From Hyphomicrobiales bacterium (GTDB taxonomy: Bacteria > Pseudomonadota > Alphaproteobacteria > Rhizobiales > Aestuariivirgaceae): 9,311 nucleotides of DNA. Positions within the stretch are counted from its first letter, which is position 1, and every line of letters starts with the position of its first letter. Shown here piece after piece: positions 7,305-9,311 of this stretch. Position numbers and translations under genes: made by a program. Under the pieces are notes generated by a model. That model did no database searches. It was given only the letters and a program-made list of their open reading frames with translations, and was not told the DNA's origin. The DNA lies in the NCBI GenBank assembly GCA_027031305.1, contig JALVRJ010000371.1, positions 1-9,311 on the forward strand, read 5' to 3'.

Positions 7305-8669
7305 TCACGTCGGCGTGCGCATGGTCACCAGTTCCTCGGCGGCGGTGGGGTGCACGGCGATGGTGGCGTCCAGTTGTTCCTTGGTCGCGCCCGCTTCGAT
7401 GAGCGCCGCCAGCAGCTGGATCATCTCTCCGGAAGCCTCGCCGATGAGGTGCGCGCCCAACAGTTTGCGCGTTTCCGGCTCCACCAGCAGTTTCATGAAC
7501 ATGCGCTCCTGCCGCCCTGAAATGGTGTGCATCATGGGCCGGAACTCGGTGCGATAGACCTCCACCTCGCCGTACCTTTCCCGCGCCTGCTCCTCCGTCA
7601 GGCCGCAGGTGGCCATTTCCGGCGTTGTGAACACGGCGGTCGGCACGCCCTCGTAGTTCAGCGGCGGCACCTCCCTGCCGCCGAATTCGCGGTCGGCGAC
7701 GGCATGTCCCTCGCGAATGGCCACCGGCGTCAGCTGCGCCGGCGTGTCCGTCACGTCGCCGACGGCAAAGATGTGCGGCACGTTGGTGCGGTTGTATTCA
7801 TCCACCTTCACCGCGCCGTTGGGCGCCACCTCCACGCCCGCCTTCTCCAGATGCAGGTCGAAAGTGTAGGGTTCGCGGCCCGTGGCATACATCACCTGCT
7901 CGACGGTGAGCGTCTCGCCCTTGCGCGTGTGCACCAGCAGCGTTTCGCCCTGCTTTTCGATGCGATCCACCTCCGCGTGCTCATGGATGGTGACGCCGCG
8001 CGTGGAAAGCGCCGCCGAGAGTTTCTCGCGCAGCTCCATGTCGAAGCCGCGCAGGATGGGCGCGCCCCGGTAAAGCAGATGAACATCCACTCCCAGCCCA
8101 TTGAAGATGCTGGCGAATTCCACCGCGATATAACCTCCGCCGATGATGGCGATGGAGGCGGGCAGTTCCTCCAGCTCGAAGACCTCATTGGAGGTGATGG
8201 CGAACGCCGCGCCCGGCACGTTGTGCGGCACCCACGGCGCCGCGCCGGTGGCGATGAGGATTTTTGCCGCCGTGACGGTGCGATCTTCGGCGACGAGGAA
8301 GATTTCGTGCGGCCCGGCGAATTCTGCGCGGCTGTCAAGAATCTCGACGCCGTGCCGCTCCAGGTTGGCGCGATACAGACCCGACAGGCGCTCTACCTCC
8401 GCGCGCAATTTCTCGCGCAAGACGGACCAGCCAAAACCGGGCTTCTCCTTCACCTCCCACCCGAAACTTTTCGCATCCTCGAAGGCGTCATGGAAGCGCG
8501 AGGCATAGACCATCAGCTTTTTTGGCACGCAGCCGCGAATGACGCAGGTGCCGCCGATGCGGTATTCCTCGGCGATGGCCACGCTTGCCCCGTGGCTGGC
8601 GGCAATGCGGGCGGCGCGCACCCCGCCGGAGCCCGCGCCGATGACGAAGAGGTCAAAATCGTAGGTCAT
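7305..8669 (-). CDS. gor: Glutathione-disulfide reductase
   Basis: This cytoplasmic FAD- and NADPH-dependent homodimeric enzyme reduces oxidised glutathione. The 454-residue product has the usual family length. FAD binding is marked by VIGAGSGG (residues 9-16), the redox-active pair by GGTCVIRGCVPKK (Cys42 and Cys47), and the nucleotide domain by GGGYIAVEFA (177-186). Arg201 and Arg207, six residues apart in LYRGAPILRGFD, match the arginines that bind the NADPH 2'-phosphate and distinguish glutathione reductase from NADH-linked lipoamide dehydrogenase. The C-terminal HPTAAEE supplies the His440-Glu445 catalytic pair from the partner subunit. The start at 8669 has GGGAA about nine bases upstream and is followed immediately by the FAD motif. 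The open frame continues upstream to 8879, but that extension is translated palindromic element 3 and is not part of the protein. Confidence 0.96.
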   Translation of the reverse strand: MTYDFDLFVIGAGSGGVRAARIAASHGASVAIAEEYRIGGTCVIRGCVPKKLMVYASRFHDAFEDAKSFGWEVKEKPGFGWSVLREKLRAEVERLSGLYRANLERHGVEILDSRAEFAGPHEIFLVAEDRTVTAAKILIATGAAPWVPHNVPGAAFAITSNEVFELEELPASIAIIGGGYIAVEFASIFNGLGVDVHLLYRGAPILRGFDMELREKLSAALSTRGVTIHEHAEVDRIEKQGETLLVHTRKGETLTVEQVMYATGREPYTFDLHLEKAGVEVAPNGAVKVDEYNRTNVPHIFAVGDVTDTPAQLTPVAIREGHAVADREFGGREVPPLNYEGVPTAVFTTPEMATCGLTEEQARERYGEVEVYRTEFRPMMHTISGRQERMFMKLLVEPETRKLLGAHLIGEASGEMIQLLAALIEAGATKEQLDATIAVHPTAAEELVTMRTPT

Positions 8670-8744
8670 GGATAATTTCCCGATTTGGACCGCGAATGGT
8701 TTCCAACAAGGCCAAGGCCCCCATGCGCCCTTCCATTGCATCCT

Positions 8745-8786
8745 GCTTTCATCGTCATCCCCGCCACTTCCTTCGTCATTCCCGCG
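8745..8786. repeat. Two 21-bp tandem units at the left edge of element 3
   Basis: The edge sequence gtcattcccgcg at 8775 has a copy, gtcatccccgcc, exactly 21 bases earlier at 8754. Each is preceded by a 9-base pyrimidine-rich linker (acttccttc and gctttcatc). The period, the edge and the linker type match those of the array at 689-772. Confidence 0.65.
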
Positions 8787-8846
8787 AAAGCGGGGATCCA
8801 TTGCTGAGTCAAAGACTTGCTGGATTCCCGCTTTCGCGGGAATGAC
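8775..8846. repeat. REPIN-like palindromic element, copy 3 (72 bp variant)
   Basis: The left arm folds as ATTCCCGC-GAAA-GCGGGGAT (one G-T wobble) and the right arm, on the minus strand, as ATTCCCGC-GAAA-GCGGGAAT. The flanking ATCCA replaces the ATCTCG of the other copies and the spacer is about eight bases shorter, so this is a separate subfamily. The spacer can form TGAGTC-AAA-GACTT. The same arm sequence type is widespread in proteobacterial intergenic DNA, and its ATTCCC...GGGAAT core resembles the Neisseria dRS3 repeat. Confidence 0.88.
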
Positions 8847-8857
8847 AAAGTTGGAAC

Positions 8858-8887
8858 GCCCTGAGAGTTTTTTGGACATTTCAGGGC
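8858..8887. repeat. Inverted repeat between elements 3 and 4
   Basis: GCCCTGA at 8858-8864 and TCAGGGC at 8881-8887 form a 7-bp perfect inverted repeat with a 16-base loop containing a run of six T. It may be a weak hairpin of the gor leader or chance. It is not followed by a T tract. Confidence 0.35.
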
Positions 8888-8918
8888 AAGCCGGAGGCTC
8901 ATGCGTGGCAAGTTTTTC

Positions 8919-8998
8919 GTCATCCTGGCGAAAGCCAGGATCTCGTTCCTCGACCTAATGCGTTCATGGCTCGAGATTCCGGCTTGCGCCGGAATGAC
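8919..8998. repeat. REPIN-like palindromic element, copy 4 (80 bp)
   Basis: The left arm folds as ATCCTGGC-GAAA-GCCAGGAT and the right arm, on the minus strand, as ATTCCGGC-GCAA-GCCGGAAT. The C-to-T change in the left arm is matched by G-to-A on its other side, which keeps the stem. The copy is 72 bases from copy 3 and 25 bases after the DUF2093 stop. Confidence 0.87.
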
Positions 8999-9023
8999 GT
9001 GGTATAGCCGGAGCGACAAGACA

Positions 9024-9257
9024 TCACTCCCCGCCTTCCTTCATACGCTCCATGTGGCGTTTCATGGCCGCCTCGGGACCGAAATAGGCCTCTTGCAGCT
9101 CCACCGACCAGTAGCGCAGGTCCTTCAGGGGAATGGGCTGGCCGGTAACGGCGCAGCGCACGAAATCACCGGGCTGGATGACGCGAAAGTCGGCATCCAT
9201 GAACAGCACCTTCGCTTCCTTGCCAAGGATGGGTGGAAATGTGTCGTTATGATTCAT
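9024..9257 (-). CDS. DUF2093 family small protein
   Basis: The product is 77 residues, the usual size for this family of unknown function, which I know from Alphaproteobacteria. The recognisable core is AKVLFMDADFRVIQPGDFVRCAVTGQPIPL (residues 15-44, shown here in part by KVLFMDADF and FVRCAVTG) followed by LRYWSVELQEAY (47-58). A single cysteine (Cys35) lies in the core. There is no signal peptide or membrane segment, so it should be cytoplasmic. The second of two adjacent ATG codons (9257) is chosen because AAGGAG lies six bases before it, and only three before the first. The next gene downstream is gor, but the 354-base gap with two palindromic elements argues against a tight operon. Confidence 0.85.
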   Translation of the reverse strand: MNHNDTFPPILGKEAKVLFMDADFRVIQPGDFVRCAVTGQPIPLKDLRYWSVELQEAYFGPEAAMKRHMERMKEGGE

Positions 9258-9263
9258 CATGAG

Positions 9264-9269
9264 CTCCTT
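9264..9269 (-). promoter_or_regulatory. Strong ribosome binding site of the DUF2093 gene
   Basis: A consensus AAGGAG is placed six bases before the ATG at 9257, the best such site in the window. The remaining bases to the right edge (9270-9311) show no gene. Confidence 0.75.
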
Positions 9270-9311
9270 ATCATAGCAGAATGCATAAAAAACCACCCAC
9301 CACCCCGCGCC

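Larger units (their letters stand above)
8670..9023. other. 354-base intergenic region holding two palindromic elements
   Basis: This gap between the DUF2093 gene and gor contains no credible gene. Elements 3 and 4 occupy 8775-8846 and 8919-8998. The stretch next to gor (8670-8744) should carry its leader, but I see no convincing promoter hexamers there. Open frames through the region are translations of the repeats. Confidence 0.7.

Noticed and set aside
8670..8879. 70-residue N-terminal extension of glutathione reductase
   Set aside because: It is the translation of palindromic element 3 and flank (the VIPAKAGIQ and RFRGNDE type peptide often seen in mis-called starts). The family begins at the ATG at 8669.
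8884..8903. Decayed half element (gcaagccggaggctc) between elements 3 and 4
   Set aside because: It resembles one side of an arm, but the matching 5' side of the stem is missing, so it may be chance in GC-rich DNA.
8745..8998. CRISPR array
   Set aside because: The repeats are palindromic, inverted in pairs and irregularly spaced, with no set of equal direct repeats separated by unique spacers and no cas gene.
9270..9278. Extended -10 promoter (TGCTATGAT) for the DUF2093 gene
   Set aside because: It abuts the ribosome site, so a transcript starting about seven bases downstream would lose AAGGAG. There is no -35 hexamer at the right distance.

Overview
The window looks like chromosomal DNA from an alphaproteobacterium of high GC content (61 of 60-base blocks were not counted; two sampled blocks gave 72% in a core gene and 40% in the odd gene below). 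Two small families that I know mainly from Alphaproteobacteria are present (DUF2093 and the DUF3035 lipoprotein family), and the order ileS, lspA, DUF3035 lipoprotein, then two M16 peptidase-like genes is a familiar alphaproteobacterial arrangement. I cannot name a genus.

Every gene I accept lies on the minus strand, so transcription runs from right to left: DUF2093 protein (9257-9024), glutathione reductase gor (8669-7305), isoleucyl-tRNA synthetase ileS (7110-4162), a hairpin terminator (about 4155-4117), an Abi-like HEPN-type gene (4011-3400), lspA (3403-2852), a DUF3035 lipoprotein (2811-2299), a catalytic M16 metallopeptidase (2295-877) and a second, non-catalytic M16 homologue (655 to beyond the left edge). 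The block from lspA down reads as an envelope group: signal peptidase II, a lipoprotein that is its likely substrate, and a pair of exported M16 proteins resembling the known catalytic/non-catalytic M16 pairs. The Abi-like gene is the outsider. It has lower GC, sits between ileS and lspA, and its TGA stop overlaps the lspA ATG.

The most interesting structure is not a gene. Four copies of a palindromic element (three exactly 80 bp, one 72 bp) sit in the gaps between genes at 761-840, 7195-7274, 8775-8846 and 8919-8998. Each consists of two inverted arms, and each of the eight arms is an 8-bp stem closed by a GNRA tetraloop (GAAA or GCAA). Stem bases differ between arms, but they change in pairs, so every arm keeps its own pairing while the two arms of one element often no longer match each other. 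At two copies the left edge of the element is repeated outward with a period of exactly 21 bp. This resembles REPIN-type elements (paired REP sequences) but I cannot identify a mobilising transposase in the window.

Two gene-level oddities deserve checking. The second M16 gene appears to run into a stop because of a one-base loss at 23-25, close to the left edge. Its reading frame also stays open upstream through a palindromic element and the 21-bp repeats all the way to the stop of the preceding gene. IleRS keeps only one of the expected C-terminal zinc-site cysteines.
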